From Paludibacteraceae bacterium (lineage in GTDB: Bacteria > Bacteroidota > Bacteroidia > Bacteroidales > Paludibacteraceae): a stretch of DNA of 64,000 nt. The notes beneath the pieces are model-generated. The model had not been told where the DNA came from, made no database searches, and was given only the letters and a program-made list of their open reading frames with translations. Positions within the stretch are counted from its first letter, which is position 1. Every line of letters starts with the position of its first letter. A program made the translations under genes and the position numbers. Location: contig JAFGVV010000012.1 of NCBI GenBank assembly GCA_016937795.1, positions 1 through 64,000 of the forward strand, read 5' to 3'. Shown piece by piece: positions 36,764 to 47,600 of this stretch.

Positions 36764-39619
36764 TTAATGCGCTTCGAGCCAGTTGGCACCCACACCACAA
36801 TCGGCAATCAAAGGAACTTTCAGCGTAATAGCACTTTGCATTTCTTCAATCACTATTTTTTTAGCCTGTTCAATTTCATCTTTTGGCACCGAGAAATTCA
36901 ACTCATCGTGTACCTGCAAAATCATCTGTGTTTTCAAATTTTCCTGCTCCAGACGTTTCTGAATTTTCACCATCGCAATTTTAATAATATCGGCTGCCGA
37001 ACCCTGAATTGGTGCATTTATAGCATTTCGCTCAGCATAACCACGCACCACACTGTTTTGCGAATTGATGTCGGCAAGATATCTTTTACGGCCAAAAATT
37101 GTTTCCACATAGCCATTTTCGCGCGCAAGCTGAATGGCCTCATCCATATATTTTTTTACATCAGGATAAGTGGCAAAGTAGCCATCGATCAACTCCTTAG
37201 CTTCGCCACGCGGAATGGCGAGGCGATCAGACAATCCGAAAACCGAAATGCCGTAAATAATTCCGAAATTGGCCGTTTTGGCCTTTCGGCGCATATCCGA
37301 AGTCACTTCGTCGAGCGAAATTTTGTTGATTTTGGCAGCAGTAGCTGTGTGAATGTCGTGACCGCTATTGAATGCTTCGAGCATATTGTGGTCGCCACTC
37401 AAATGTGCCATAATACGAAGTTCAATTTGCGAATAGTCGGCGCTGAAAAACACGCATCCTTCGTCGGGGATAAAGGCTTTACGAATTTCCTTGCCCTGCG
37501 CATCGCGTATCGGGATGTTCTGCAAATTCGGATTGGTGGAACTAAGACGACCTGTGGCCGCCACCGTTTGATTAAACGAAGTATGCACTTTACCGGTTTT
37601 AGGATTTACCAACAAAGGCAATGCATCAATATATGTACTCAGCAATTTGCGAAGGCCGCGAAAATCGAGAATTTTACCCACAATAGGATGTTTGGAACGG
37701 ATTTTCTCCAAAATATCTTCGGAAGTTGAATATTGTCCCGTTTTTGTTTTTTTTGCTTTGTCATCGAGTTTAAGACGCTCAAAAAGTACTTCGCCCACCT
37801 GTGCCGGCGAAGCTACATTAAAGCTGTATCCTGCCATTTCGTGAATTTCCTCTTCAATTTTAATAGCCTCAGCAGTCAGAATTTCCGAGCTGAGTTTCAG
37901 CGCTTCCGAGTCAATCCGCACGCCATTATGCTCAATGGCAGCAAGTACTTTCATCAACGGCATTTCTATTTCGTAAAACAGGTTTTCAATGCCGCTTGAT
38001 TTAAGCTCCTCAGCCAGAATTTGTTTCAGCTGAAAAGTAATATCCGCATCTTCGGCAGCATAATCTTTGAGCAAATCGATATCCACAAAACGAATATCGA
38101 GCTGATTTTTACCTTTTCCACCTACAAGTTCTTCATAATGAATCGTACGATAACGCAAATAAATCTCGGCTAAATAATCCATCCCATGACGCAACTCAGG
38201 CTGCAACAAATAATGCGCAATCATTGTATCGAAAAGATTTCCCTTGAGTTCAACACCATACGACCACAGCATTAGTAAATCGAATTTTATATTCTGACCA
38301 ATTTTTTCGATATGCGTAGCCTGGAAAAAGGGTTTGAATTCGCGCAATATCTCTTCCGCTTCAGCGCGTTCCGAAGGCAAAGTCACATAATAAGCTTCGC
38401 CCTTGCTAAAACAGAACGACATTCCAACAATATCAGCCAGAAACGGATCGACTCCGGTAGTTTCGGTGTCGAAGCAAACCGATTTCTGCATAAAAAGTTT
38501 CGAAATCAGATCGGCACGTTGCACTTTGGTTTCGACAAGCATATAACTATGAGCCACATTTTTGAGTGTCAGCAATTCGTTGGCAGCCACAGGTTCGGGT
38601 TGTGTAAACTGCTTAGCAGCCCTTGGCGGAGCCGATTGTTTTTTTTCTGATTCATCAAAGGCATCGAAAAGCGACATTTGTCCGGCAGGCGCTTTTGCCG
38701 GCGAAAACTGCACATATGTGTTGGCCTCGTCGGGCGGAAGGGAAGTAAAAGGTTTTGCTCCGAACTTATTGCGCGTCATAGTGCGGAATTCCAGTTCATC
38801 GAACAGTTCTTTGAGCGCATCCTCGTTGGCAGCTTCAAGTTCGAGCGCTTTTTCGTCGAATTCGATGGGCACATCTATTTTTATAGTTGCCAGAAATCTT
38901 GAGAAAATAATCTGATCTTTGTTTTCTTCCACTTTGGTTTTCAGCGCACCTTTCAGCTCGTTGGTACGGGTGAGTAAAATATCAATGCTTCCAAATTCTT
39001 TCAGCAGTTTCACAGCTGTCTTCTCCCCTACTCCCGGACAACCCGGAATATTATCCGATGCATCGCCCATAAGTCCCAAAAGGTCAATTACCTGCTCGTG
39101 ACTATCGAGATCGTATTTCTCGCGGATTTCCTTTGGCCCCATTATTTCAAAACCTCCGGTATGTTTTGGTCGGTACATGGAAATATGGTCGGACACCAAC
39201 TGACCATAATCTTTATCGGGCGTAAGCATAAACACATCAAACCCGGCATTTTCGGCCATTTTCGAAACTGTGCCGATTACATCATCAGCCTCAAAACCCG
39301 ATACTTCTAAGATAGGGATATTATACGCCTGAATAATTTTTTTAATATACGGAACAGCCAGTTTAATATCTTCAGGAGTCGATTCGCGCTGTGCTTTGTA
39401 CTGCTCGTATGCTTCGTGACGAAACGTAGGTCCGGCGGGGTCGAAAGCTACCGCAATATGCGTGGGTTTTTCGCGCTTCAACACATCTTCGAGCGTATTT
39501 ACAAAGCCAAAAACAGCTGAAGTATTGAGTCCTTTTGAATTGATGCGCGGAGCACGGATAAAAGCATAATACGCCCTGTAAATAATGGCGTAAGCGTCGA
39601 TAAGAAAAAGTTTTTTCAT
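36764..39619 (-). CDS. polA: DNA polymerase I
   Basis: 951 residues from the ATG at 39619 (MKKLFLIDAYAIIYRAYYAF). The open frame runs on to 39733 but a good promoter lies between, so the shorter start is right. Domains: 5'-3' exonuclease (about 1-290), 3'-5' proofreading exonuclease with an intact CFDTETTGVDPF motif, and the polymerase domain with FSADYSQIELRIMAHLSGD, RRKAKTANFGIIYGIS and LQVHDELNFSVP. Removes RNA primers and fills gaps. Its stop is one base from that of trmN6. Confidence 0.97.
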   Translation of the reverse strand: MKKLFLIDAYAIIYRAYYAFIRAPRINSKGLNTSAVFGFVNTLEDVLKREKPTHIAVAFDPAGPTFRHEAYEQYKAQRESTPEDIKLAVPYIKKIIQAYNIPILEVSGFEADDVIGTVSKMAENAGFDVFMLTPDKDYGQLVSDHISMYRPKHTGGFEIMGPKEIREKYDLDSHEQVIDLLGLMGDASDNIPGCPGVGEKTAVKLLKEFGSIDILLTRTNELKGALKTKVEENKDQIIFSRFLATIKIDVPIEFDEKALELEAANEDALKELFDELEFRTMTRNKFGAKPFTSLPPDEANTYVQFSPAKAPAGQMSLFDAFDESEKKQSAPPRAAKQFTQPEPVAANELLTLKNVAHSYMLVETKVQRADLISKLFMQKSVCFDTETTGVDPFLADIVGMSFCFSKGEAYYVTLPSERAEAEEILREFKPFFQATHIEKIGQNIKFDLLMLWSYGVELKGNLFDTMIAHYLLQPELRHGMDYLAEIYLRYRTIHYEELVGGKGKNQLDIRFVDIDLLKDYAAEDADITFQLKQILAEELKSSGIENLFYEIEMPLMKVLAAIEHNGVRIDSEALKLSSEILTAEAIKIEEEIHEMAGYSFNVASPAQVGEVLFERLKLDDKAKKTKTGQYSTSEDILEKIRSKHPIVGKILDFRGLRKLLSTYIDALPLLVNPKTGKVHTSFNQTVAATGRLSSTNPNLQNIPIRDAQGKEIRKAFIPDEGCVFFSADYSQIELRIMAHLSGDHNMLEAFNSGHDIHTATAAKINKISLDEVTSDMRRKAKTANFGIIYGISVFGLSDRLAIPRGEAKELIDGYFATYPDVKKYMDEAIQLARENGYVETIFGRKRYLADINSQNSVVRGYAERNAINAPIQGSAADIIKIAMVKIQKRLEQENLKTQMILQVHDELNFSVPKDEIEQAKKIVIEEMQSAITLKVPLIADCGVGANWLEAH

Positions 39620-39640
39620 TTTGGGAAATTTTATAAGTAG

Positions 39641-39670
39641 CAAAGATAAATAATTACGGGCAAACAACAA
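39641..39670 (-). promoter_or_regulatory. Bacteroidota-type promoter of polA
   Basis: On the minus strand TTG (39670-39668), 19 bases, TATCTTTG (39648-39641). Start of transcription would be near 39634, about 15 bases before the ATG at 39619. Confidence 0.7.
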
Positions 39671-39839
39671 TTTTTGCAGAAACTTATAACCCTGTGTATT
39701 TAGAATGCAAGTCTGTAAATTTGGCTGTATCATATTAGTCGTTGTATTCTTCCTGTTACTTAAACGCCTATACCGAATTTAACATGCTCATAACCAACTA
39801 TCGTACCATACATACTCATTTACTAAGCCTGATTATTAT

Positions 39840-39892
39840 ATAAAACGCATATAAAATGCATATAATACGCATATAAAACGCATATAAAACGC
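39840..39892. repeat. 11-bp iteron-like direct repeat array
   Basis: Four full copies and one partial copy of ATAAAACGCAT at exactly 11-base spacing (39840, 39851, 39862, 39873, 39884), with one-base variants in copies 2 and 3. The array lies in the 628-base divergent gap between polA and the second prenyl synthase, 170 bases upstream of the polA promoter, and is followed by very AT-rich DNA. The remaining gap (39893-40211) shows no gene. Confidence 0.9.
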
Positions 39893-40211
39893 TCCTTATT
39901 ATCCGTTTTATATCTTATTTATTTCCATTTTAATTAGTATTAAAATATATTAAGAAAAACTTTGAGTTTACAACCTGCTCACTGTAAACACAAGGAAGCT
40001 CTGCCAAAAGAAAGCAGAACTATAGTTATTACTCAAGTATTTAAAAGTTTGCGAAAGTTCAATAACTTATATAAGCACTGTTTTATGACAAAAAAGATGT
40101 ATTTTAAGCAGTTTTAATACGTTTCAGCAGAACTTAATAAACCCCAATGTTGTTTTAACGAAAATTACTTATAAAAATCAATTGAAAATCGTTTGAAATT
40201 GTAAAATTGAT

Positions 40212-40219
40212 TACTTTTG
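40212..40219 (+). promoter_or_regulatory. Possible -7 box of the second prenyl synthase gene
   Basis: TACTTTTG fits TAnnTTTG about 29 bases before the ATG at 40248. A TTTG is present at 40192-40195, giving a 16-base spacer, shorter than usual. Confidence 0.5.
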
Positions 40220-40247
40220 CAAGCCGAACGATAATTCCCGCATCTCC

Positions 40248-41222
40248 ATGAATTTAATAGATGACATCAGAAAGCCGATAGCAACTGAAATGCAGATTTT
40301 CAAAAGAATATTTGCAGACTCTCTACGTTCGGACAATCCTCTCCTTTCGAGTATCAACGATTATGTGCTACAGGGGAGCGGCAAACAGCTTCGCCCAATT
40401 CTGACAATTCTCTCATCGAAACTCTTAGGAAATGTAACTGACGCAACATACAATGGCGCACTTTCACTGGAATTGCTTCACAATGCCAGTCTGATACACG
40501 ATGATGTAGTGGACGACACTATGGAACGCCGTGGACGCCGCTCGGTAAATGCACGCTGGTCGAACAAAGTGGCAGTGCTTTCGGGTGATTATATGCTTTC
40601 GAACGCACTTATCAGCGCCACCCGTACCCGAAATTTGGATATTTTATTTGCTGTCTCCACTATTGGTATGGAGCTATCGGATGGTGAATTGCTGCAACTT
40701 ACAAACACACAACAGACCAAAATTACCGAGGAAGATTACTTTAAAGTAATCAGAAAAAAAACTGCACTATTGTTCGCAACGTGCACTGTAGTAGGGGCAT
40801 ATGCTGCAGGGGCTTCCGAAAGTGATGTACAAAAACTTCGCAGTTTTGGTGAATATCTGGGCATTTGTTTTCAGATAAAAGACGATATTTTCGACTATTA
40901 TTCCGATATTGAAATTGGAAAACCTACTGCCAACGACCTCAGAGATGGAAAAGTAACTTTGCCTCTGATTTATGTGCTTAAAAATACTTCAGGCGAAAAC
41001 AAAGAAAGATGTCTCAATATTATCGATAGTAAAGATTTTACTGACGAACATGTGGAATTGATTATGAATTTTGCCAAAGAAAATGGCGGGCTTGAATATG
41101 CCACTACACTGATGAACGACTTCAAAAACCGCGCTATCAGCGAGCTTGCTGATTTCCCCGATGGTGATGTAAAGAATGCGCTTATTCAATGTGCCGAATT
41201 TGCTGCTGCACGAAAAAGCTAA
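40248..41222 (+). CDS. Long-chain polyprenyl diphosphate synthase (IspB-like)
   Basis: 324 residues with DDVVD in SLIHDDVVDDTMERRGRRS and DDIFD in QIKDDIFDYYSD. Five residues before the first motif is Ala (NASLIHDD), as in E. coli IspB (TATLLHDD), leaving room for a long chain. It probably makes the C35-C45 side chain of menaquinone; the length itself is inferred. It is a paralogue of the short-chain enzyme at 4783. Confidence 0.9.
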   Translation: MNLIDDIRKPIATEMQIFKRIFADSLRSDNPLLSSINDYVLQGSGKQLRPILTILSSKLLGNVTDATYNGALSLELLHNASLIHDDVVDDTMERRGRRSVNARWSNKVAVLSGDYMLSNALISATRTRNLDILFAVSTIGMELSDGELLQLTNTQQTKITEEDYFKVIRKKTALLFATCTVVGAYAAGASESDVQKLRSFGEYLGICFQIKDDIFDYYSDIEIGKPTANDLRDGKVTLPLIYVLKNTSGENKERCLNIIDSKDFTDEHVELIMNFAKENGGLEYATTLMNDFKNRAISELADFPDGDVKNALIQCAEFAAARKS

Positions 41223-41622
41223 ACACGATTCTTTACATTAATTCAAAAAATATCTTGTAATAAGAATTCAAGCCTCATGCTAAACAATGTCATAACGCTT
41301 GATATTGCTAAGTTTTTACTACGACCATCGTTTTACAATCAAAATCTTTCGCCAAAACCAAAAATTGATATATTTGATTTTCAGTTAATTACAAAATTAT
41401 TAGATGCAAGAGCAATATTTCAGTCAACACAATCGAAATATTTGTTTGAAAATTCGGGATTTTATAGAAAAACATTTTATATTTGTAATCATTATAGTAA
41501 AAATTTAAATCTCAACTGTAAATCAATTATTTACAAAGATAATTTTTTGATTATTTACGACGTATTTTTTGCTACAATCTCTAATTGTTTTATTAAATAT
41601 AGAACCAACTAAATATTGAATT
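41223..41622. other. AT-rich gap before the giant T9SS gene
   Basis: A 111-codon open frame (41277-41612) lies here but looks like chance coding in AT-rich DNA and has no family features. TATATTTG at 41478-41485 is a possible -7 box for the gene at 41623, with a leader near 135 bases. No TTG box at the right distance. Confidence 0.4.
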
Positions 41623-44600
41623 ATGAACTTATTACAATTCAAGCATCGACTTTGTTTGTTGATTTCAATTTTGCTCCTCAGCACCTTTACAAATGCACAA
41701 ACACGCATACAATCGGCCACAGGCAATACAGGCGCCAACACTGCCACCACATTCAGTGTTAATCTGGGTACAGCTCCTCAGAATGGAAATACACTGATAG
41801 CTGTAATTTCGGGGCGAACCACTGCCACTAATAATGTATCCGGAATATCCACAGCAAGTGGCACAAACTGGACTCAGGCAGTCTCACGCACCAATTCAAA
41901 TGGTGTAAGTGTTGAGATTTGGTACACTACAGCCATAAGCAATGCCACTTCAACCATCACTATCAACACCACAAATGCAGCACGAACAGCTGCAATAGTT
42001 ATGGAATATACAGGATTGCTTTATGCAAGTCCGCTCGACCAAACCGGCACAGCCTCCGGACGAAGCACAACTGTCTCCACAGGCACCACAGCGACCACAA
42101 CCGTAGCCAGCGAATTGTGGATAGGCGCTTTTGGCTTATCGAGCAGCGCTTATACTTTAAGCAGCATTCAAAATTCATTTACTGCAATAGGCAATGCCGT
42201 AACCACAAATGCCACCACAGGTAATAACGCAAACGCTTTTGCCCTCGAAAGAAAGGTTGCAAGCACAGGTACAGCATACACAGCAGCCTCAATTACCCGT
42301 TCGCAGTGGGCAGGTGCCATAGCCACCTTTAAACGTTTAGTTACAGGTTTTTCACCTTCATTTATATGCGATGATAATCGCACTGTAACAATTACAGGCG
42401 AAGGATTTACAGGTGCACAAGAGGTGAATTTTAATGGTACAGCAGCCAGCTCATTCACCGTAAATTCCGACACAGAAATAGTGGCTACGGCACCCGCAGC
42501 TGCCATTTCAGGCCTTATCAGCGTGACTAATTCGACAGACGGAATAGGCTACAGCGAATCGCCATTGGTTATTCGCAAAATGCCGCAACCAACAGCCAAT
42601 ACAACCAACACCACTTGTCCGGCAGCTTCGAATGGGGCACTTACGCTTAGCAATATTCCCATTGTGCTGAATTTTAATTCAACGCAATCGCAACAAGTAA
42701 ATCTTGGTGCACCATTGCTCAATGAGCTTACAGGCTTTACTTTAGAAGGTTGGATAAAAACAACTTCCTACAATCGCAATAGTTTTTTTGGTCAGGACAA
42801 TGCCGTTGAACTTGGTTTTGCAGCCGATGGATCCATCGAGCTTTGGTCGGAAGGTTTGAATACAAATTTATACACCGGCGCTTTAACCTATCCTCGCGAT
42901 GGCGAATGGCATCATGTGGCGGGCGTAGGCAACGGACAAAACATGTTTATTTATATCGATGGAGTTTTGGTAGCGCAGCGCACACACAACGCACTAAGTG
43001 CACCTACCAATTATGGTTCGTCAACAGCCACAACACGTATAGGAGGATTTGTGTGGAGTACAGGCACACCTAACTACTTCAACGGACAAATGCTGAAAGT
43101 GGGTTTCTGGAATCGTGCACTTACATCGCAGGAAATAGTCAACCTGGCTTCGCAGCCTTATCAGTACAGCGGTTCCGACAATGGACTTATTGCCGGATAC
43201 AATTTCTTCGAAGGCACAGGCACTTCGCTTTCGCGCATTCCAACAGGTGGCAGTGGCACTATCACAGGCAGTCCTGCTTCCACATGGACTGATATCAGCA
43301 CTTATAGCTGGACGAAAGCAGGAGGTGGATTTACATCCACGAGTAAAAATATTAGTGGAATTGGAACAGGCACTTACAATTTATCGGTTAATATTGGCGG
43401 CTGTGCAACAAACACAAACAGCTTTGCAGTGGGTTCAAATGGCACCGAGTCATCAATTGCAGGCATTTCAATTTCAGGTAATAGTCCGGTTTGTACAGGT
43501 ACAGAAGTGACATTATCGCTTGCAGGTGTAACCGGACAGTCGCTGGGTACAAATGCCCAATGGAAATGGTACAGTGGTAGTTGTGGTGGCACATCGGTTG
43601 GCACAGGAACATTAATAAACGTTACGCCAACAACCACAACAACTTATTATGCACGTGCCGAAGGTGATTGTAATACAACTGACTGCGTATCGTTTACCGT
43701 AACCGTAAATGCAACAGGTACTTGGTTGGGAATTACAACCGATTGGAATGATGATCAGAACTGGTGTGGAAATATACCCACATCCTCTACAGATGTTATT
43801 ATTCCACAAACACCCATAGGTGGGAATCAACCTGTGATTGGAATTGATGATGCCGATGCTATTTGTAATTCACTCACAATAAATAATGGAGCATCTGTTA
43901 CATTTGCCGGCACAAATAACACGCTCACAATGCACGGTAATCTGGTAAACAGCGGCACGCTTACAGCCAACAACAGCACCGTAATTTTCAACGGAACTTC
44001 TACAATTTCAGGTGCGACATCTACAACATTCAACAACCTGACCATCAATTCGGAAAAAACGCTTACAGCACCAGCCGACACGATAAATATCACTGGCGAC
44101 TGGACAAACAATGGTACATTTACCAACAATAGCGGCACAGTAGTTTTCAACGGCACAGTAGCACAAGATATTAGTGGTGTAACAACTTTCAATAATCTGA
44201 AAATTGATAATGAAGAAGGAGTAGTTGGAAAAAGTAATTTAACTGTAAATGGAGTGCTGAATTTAGCATCTGTAAATGTTTCTGATACAGTAGCATTGTT
44301 CGACATGGAAACTGAATACAACACTTTGGACGTACTTATAGCCAGCAATTATTTGTACATGGGTGCTAATGCAACCACTACAGGCGTAGGCGATGTAACA
44401 GGTAGAGTTATTCGTACATCAATTACAAAAGAAACACCCCTTAGCTTTGGTAATGCACTAAATACCCTGGAGTTCTTTAATAATGTACAAGATAGTATGC
44501 CTTCGCAAATTACCTTTATTTCGCGTATTGGTAAACGACATTCGGTTAAGGATAATACTGTGCAACGTTATTACCAGATTATCAAAACAGGTGGTGGAGT

Positions 44601-47600
44601 AAATACCAAATTCAACTTAAAATTACATTATCTTGATTCTGAATTAGATACTATCACTGAAAATCGATTGGTTTTTTGGGATCACCACATCACATATGCC
44701 GGAACTTCGCCTCACGAACATGGTAAAACCGAACAAAATCTTACAAGCAACTGGCTAACACTTTCGGGGCATGCCATCGGATATTTAGCTTGGGAAGAAT
44801 ATTCAGGCGAGCAAACCTATGACCCTGCTCATCCCGAAAATGCAGGCAAACAAAAAATATGGATGATTTCCGGAAAAGAAACTGCCGCAGAAAATATATG
44901 GATTGGTGCCCTTAATACAAATTGGGACGAGCCATCTAACTGGACCGCAGGGGTACCCACAACAAGCACTAATGTATTGATTATCCTTCCTGGGAATGGA
45001 AGAAGTCCTGTAATCGATGATGGTGAAACAAAGGAAGTTAAATCTATTACGATCAATTCAGATGCAAGCCTCACAGCAGGCACCGGCAGCACAATAATTG
45101 TAAATGGCGATTTGGCTGCCAATAATGGAACCGCATCATGGAACAATCAGGGCACATTTGTCCCCGGTACAAGCACGGTAAGCTTCACAGGTGCAAATGC
45201 TGCTATCACAGGAACAACCAATTTTTATAATCTATCTATTGCCTCCTCGAAAACACTAAACATGATTTCAGGCTCAGAAATCAATGTGTCAGGCACATTC
45301 ACAAATTCAGGAACGTTAAATACAAATTTCAACGGACCAACCACATTTGTGTATAGCGGCGCATCGGCGCAGGATATAGCCGATGCTGATTATTATCATT
45401 TGGAACTTTCAGGCGTTGGAAATAAGACCCTTCCTGCCGACGCATCAATAAATATTTCAGGTGATTTGGATCTAAGCTCAACTATTACATCAACTTCTAA
45501 TACAATTGTATTTAATGGCACTACCCCTCAAACCCTCAGCGGCACTTCCAGTTCTGCACTCAACAATGTAACGCTGAACAATGCCAATGGACTTACTTTA
45601 TCGAAAAGCCAAAAAGTGGATGGCACGCTTACTTTTACAAGCGGACTGATAACAACAGGAAGCAACGTGCTTACACTTGGTTGTGACGCAAGTACAACAG
45701 GAGAAAATGAAATAAAATATGTAAATGGAAAATTAGCTCAGAAATATTGTTCAGCAACTTCTAAACTTTATCCTATTGGAAATGGTGGAGAGTACCGGCC
45801 GCTTACATTAGAATACACAACATTTTCAGCAGATAGTAGCACAATACAAGTAGAACAATTTGAAACGGGTATTTCAGGAACAATTCCAGATAATATTACT
45901 TATCAAACTGAACGTCATTGGAATTTGACAGAAACTTCCGGAAATAGCGATGGCAATTACACGTTAACATTAAATGGCAGTCCGTTTACACCAACTGCAA
46001 CTGCAAAAATACTACGAGGCGATGGTACGACAAATACCCCATTATCTGCAACATACGATAATGCTGATTTTACATCGACAAGTGTAAGCGATAATACTTT
46101 TGGTAATTTTGCAGTTGCATCTGAATGTTTACCGCCAACCATTACTACACAGCCCGTAGCCGATGCCACTTGCGAACTTACCGGCACTGCCGAATTTTCT
46201 GTAACTCCCGAAGAGGGCACTTATACCTATTCGTGGGAAGTAAATACCGGAAGTGGCTGGACAACAGTAAGCAATGGCGGTGTTTATTCGAATGCTACAA
46301 CTTCAACATTAACTATTACCGAACCACCTTTCAGCATGAATGGCTATGCATATCGTGCAGTCGTAACACGAACTGATTGTGGAAGTAGCTCAACTTCGAA
46401 TGGTGAAGCAGAATTGACCGTAAATCCACAACCGCAAGGCTCGTTAAGTGCCAATTCAATCTGTAAAGGTGAAGAAGGATTCCTGACATGGACTAAATCT
46501 GTGGGTACCGGAACTTACGACATAACTTACAGGATAACAGGAAGCGAGTCTGATGTATTAGTTGAAGGAGTAACATCGGGAACTCCTTTCTTAGTTGGGA
46601 CAATAACAGAAAACACCACATTTAACTTAGTGTCGGTTGCCGATGATAATTGCACTCGCAGTTCAGACTTTACAGAAGGCTCGGCAACCGTTACCGTAAA
46701 TCCTTATATTACATGGACAGGCGCCACAAATACCGATTGGTTCACAGCTTCCAACTGGTGTGGTGGCGTGCCTACACTTACCGACGATGTGATTATTCCT
46801 GATGTGGCGAACGAGCCTGTGATTGCTGGTGTAGGAGCTGTTACCAAATCAATGATTATCGATAATGAATCTTCGGTAACAATTGATGGTGCTTATACCT
46901 TGGAAATGGCTGGCAGCCTCACCAATAACGGACTATTGTACGCTTCTGAAGGCGTTTTAGATATTGATGGATTTATTGAAAACAACGGAACCATCAACAC
47001 CAAAAACACACTGCCCGTTCGTGCATCCTACGGAGGAGACATTATTTTGAGTGGCACATCGGCACAAACATTAAATGCCGGCACATATAATAATGTAATA
47101 ATTGAAAATGCTGCAGGAGTAACGCTACCCGAACTTGCCACAGTAAATGCTCAGGGCAAACTCGAAATAAAATCGGGTGCAAAACTCGAAATTGGCACCG
47201 GACGCACCGTAAATGCCAACAATGTGATAAACCTTGCCGGCACCTCAGGCATAGTGTTAAAAGCCGCCGCCGATGTGCCAAGTGGTTCGTTAATTTTCAA
47301 CAACTCCACCGAAAATCCGGTGCAGGCAACAGTGGAACACTACAGTCCTGCCTCGTGGACAGGCACCACAACCAAAACATACTACTGGCAATATATGGGT
47401 ATTCCGGTGACCAAAATCGATAGGATAAATCCTACCTTCTACGGTGCATACGTTCGTAAATATAACGAGCCGGGCTGGGGTGTAACAGGCGATGTGGCAA
47501 ACGCACCGGTAAAACGCTGGGCACAACTTTCCAACGACAGTTCAATGTATCCTGTGGTGGGTTACGAATTGGTACAATCAACACAAAAAGTATATACATT

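Noticed and set aside
39620..39733. 38-residue N-terminal extension of DNA polymerase I
   Set aside because: The family start MKKLFLIDAYA is at 39619 and a consensus promoter (39641-39670) lies inside the extension.
39840..39892. CRISPR or chromosomal origin as explanation for the 11-bp array
   Set aside because: Units are contiguous without spacers, and no DnaA-box cluster or dnaA gene is nearby.
41277..41612. 111-codon open frame before the giant T9SS gene
   Set aside because: AT-rich, residue mix typical of chance frames, no family features, and a likely promoter of the next gene lies inside it.
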